From: Shouchella rhizosphaerae
GTDB lineage: Bacteria; Bacillota; Bacilli; Bacillales; Bacillaceae_D
Length of the DNA stretch: 64,000 nucleotides
Assembly (NCBI RefSeq): GCF_900142675.1
Contig: NZ_FRBS01000001.1
Span: 372,001 to 436,000, forward strand
Reading direction: 5' to 3'
The translations under genes and the position numbers were made by a program. The notes below the pieces were generated by a model. It ran no database searches and was not told the DNA's origin. It saw only the letters and a program-made list of their open reading frames with translations. Position 1 is the stretch's first letter. Each line of letters opens with the position of its first letter. Below are positions 63,381 through 64,000 of the stretch, piece by piece.

Positions 63381-63573
63381 CATGGATGGTTGGTGAGGAT
63401 CCATCAAGCAGAAAACGCAGAGAGGGGAGGCGACTAGCAAGGTTAGAGGAAATGTCTTCTGTGGTGGCTGCTTCCACTATGACAAGGGAATGTCATCAAC
63501 TTCGTGTCTTTTGGAGCCTTTTATAGCAGCACTCAAAAGGAGATAGGGTTGATCTGTTGAAGTAATTTCACAG

Positions 63574-63607
63574 AAAAAAGGCTGATCCATTGAATCAGCC
63601 TTTTTTG
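63574..63607. terminator. Bidirectional terminator
   Basis: A 13-bp stem (63574-63586 with 63594-63606) whose ends are A6 and T6 runs; it lies downstream of the small minus-strand gene at 63619. Confidence 0.85.
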
Positions 63608-63618
63608 TACGTGTCGAT

Positions 63619-63795
63619 TTAACTATACTCCATCGTTTCTAAAATCATTTCTTCCGTTATGCCACTCATCATAGATAGGGTGCGCAAATCAGGAGAGGCA
63701 TTGTGCTGGCTCCAGTAAGCAAACAAACATTCAATAATGCGCTGCTTATTTTGCTGGTACATGGTCCGTTTTGTTTGTAATAATGGGTTCACCAT
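63619..63795 (-). CDS. Small helical protein at the yqzH position
   Basis: A 58-residue protein starting MVNPLLQTKRTMYQQNKQ and ending MILETMEYS, with a single cysteine and a tryptophan in the middle. A strong ggaggtg is 8 bases before ATG 63795. It follows yqjE and precedes the next gene, the place of yqzH in B. subtilis; sequence similarity to YqzH is only suspected. Function unknown. Confidence 0.7.
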   Translation of the reverse strand: MVNPLLQTKRTMYQQNKQRIIECLFAYWSQHNASPDLRTLSMMSGITEEMILETMEYS

Positions 63796-63944
63796 TTTTG
63801 CGCCACCTCCGATATAAGTAGAGGGTATACATGCAATCTACTATATTATCATGATAACTTATTTTTAAACAAGTTTCAAACCGATTCCAGGCGGTTTCCC
63901 TTCAGTGCCCTTCGTGCTAAACTTAAAGAAAGGTGGCGATCAAC

Positions 63945-64000
63945 ATGCTAGATATTGAGAGAGTCCGTGAGCAACAAAGACCTTTACCAATCAGCAAAAT
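63945..64000 (+). CDS. Start of an unidentified gene (cut by the window end)
   Basis: ATG 63945 follows aaaggtgg 9 bases upstream; the first 18 residues read MLDIERVREQQRPLPISK and the frame stays open to the window edge. Too little is visible to name the product. Confidence 0.5.
   Translation, partial: MLDIERVREQQRPLPISK

Noticed and set aside
1-64000. CRISPR arrays, prophage, insertion sequences or defence islands
   Set aside because: No regularly spaced repeats, transposase, integrase, or phage structural genes were seen; the XRE pair alone is not enough to call a mobile element.

Overview
This window is an ordinary-looking stretch of Firmicutes chromosome from a spore-forming Bacillaceae member. 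The gene order follows the Bacillus subtilis yqf-yqg-yqj region closely: glyS, ccpN, yqfL, yqxD, dnaG, sigA, cccA, trmK, yqfO, ispH, cshB, nfo, zur, yqfW, ispG, later sodA, yqgE, pbpA, yqzCD, rpmG, yqgN, yqgP, yqgQ, glcK, and at the end yqjA, yqjC, yqjE. Intermediate base composition, an NhaC-type Na+/H+ antiporter and the lineage-specific rearrangements suggest an alkaliphilic Bacillus of the Shouchella (Alkalihalobacillus) clausii type. That species-level guess is inference.

Layout. 1-9.3 kb: end of glyS, the CcpN regulator with its modulator, the primase and primary sigma factor, cytochrome c-550, TrmK and the YqfO metal protein. 9.3-14.4 kb: ispH, a CarD-type regulator and yqfQ on the minus strand, then the cold-shock helicase CshB and endonuclease IV. 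14.5-19 kb: an orphan sporulation-type histidine kinase, a lytic transglycosylase and a zinc uptake/regulation unit (znuC-znuB-zur) without its binding protein. 19-28.3 kb: small proteins, YqfW nucleotidase, IspG, a LysM protein, an MFS pump, YpuA, NfeD, a luciferase-like oxidoreductase and a Na/Pi cotransporter. 28.4-28.9 kb: five tRNAs (Asn, Met, His, Ile2, Ser). 29-34.5 kb: sodA, yqgE, a structured RNA that is probably 6S RNA, pbpA, yqzC and yqzD; the pst phosphate operon found here in B. subtilis is absent. 35-47 kb: ribosomal protein L33 in a zinc-free form, folate, NhaC, thiF, the GluP rhomboid, a free-standing spoVAF, glucokinase and aspartase. 47.4-52.8 kb: a TPP-riboswitch-controlled thiamine operon (thiE-thiS-thiG-thiO-thiD) that runs on into a membrane-anchored unknown and a DUF1385 protein fused in frame to a thiamine-binding YqgV domain. 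52.8-58.2 kb: the yjcFGH trio, a divergent pair of XRE regulators, fumC and msrA-msrB. 58.6-64 kb: a second orphan kinase, YqjA, an L,D-transpeptidase, a 32-residue Prli42-like protein, methylmalonyl-CoA epimerase, a peptidase and a small yqzH-position gene.

Most genes are conserved core functions. The least explained signals are a modular repeat found in three 3' untranslated regions (16.70, 19.33 and 61.39 kb), each copy abutting a terminator hairpin; the DUF1385/thiamine-binding fusion inside a thiamine operon; a possible 9-codon leader coupled to yqxD; and several unannotated-looking short genes (rpmG, prli42, the 58-codon gene at 63.6 kb). I saw no prophage, insertion sequence, CRISPR array or complete defence system.
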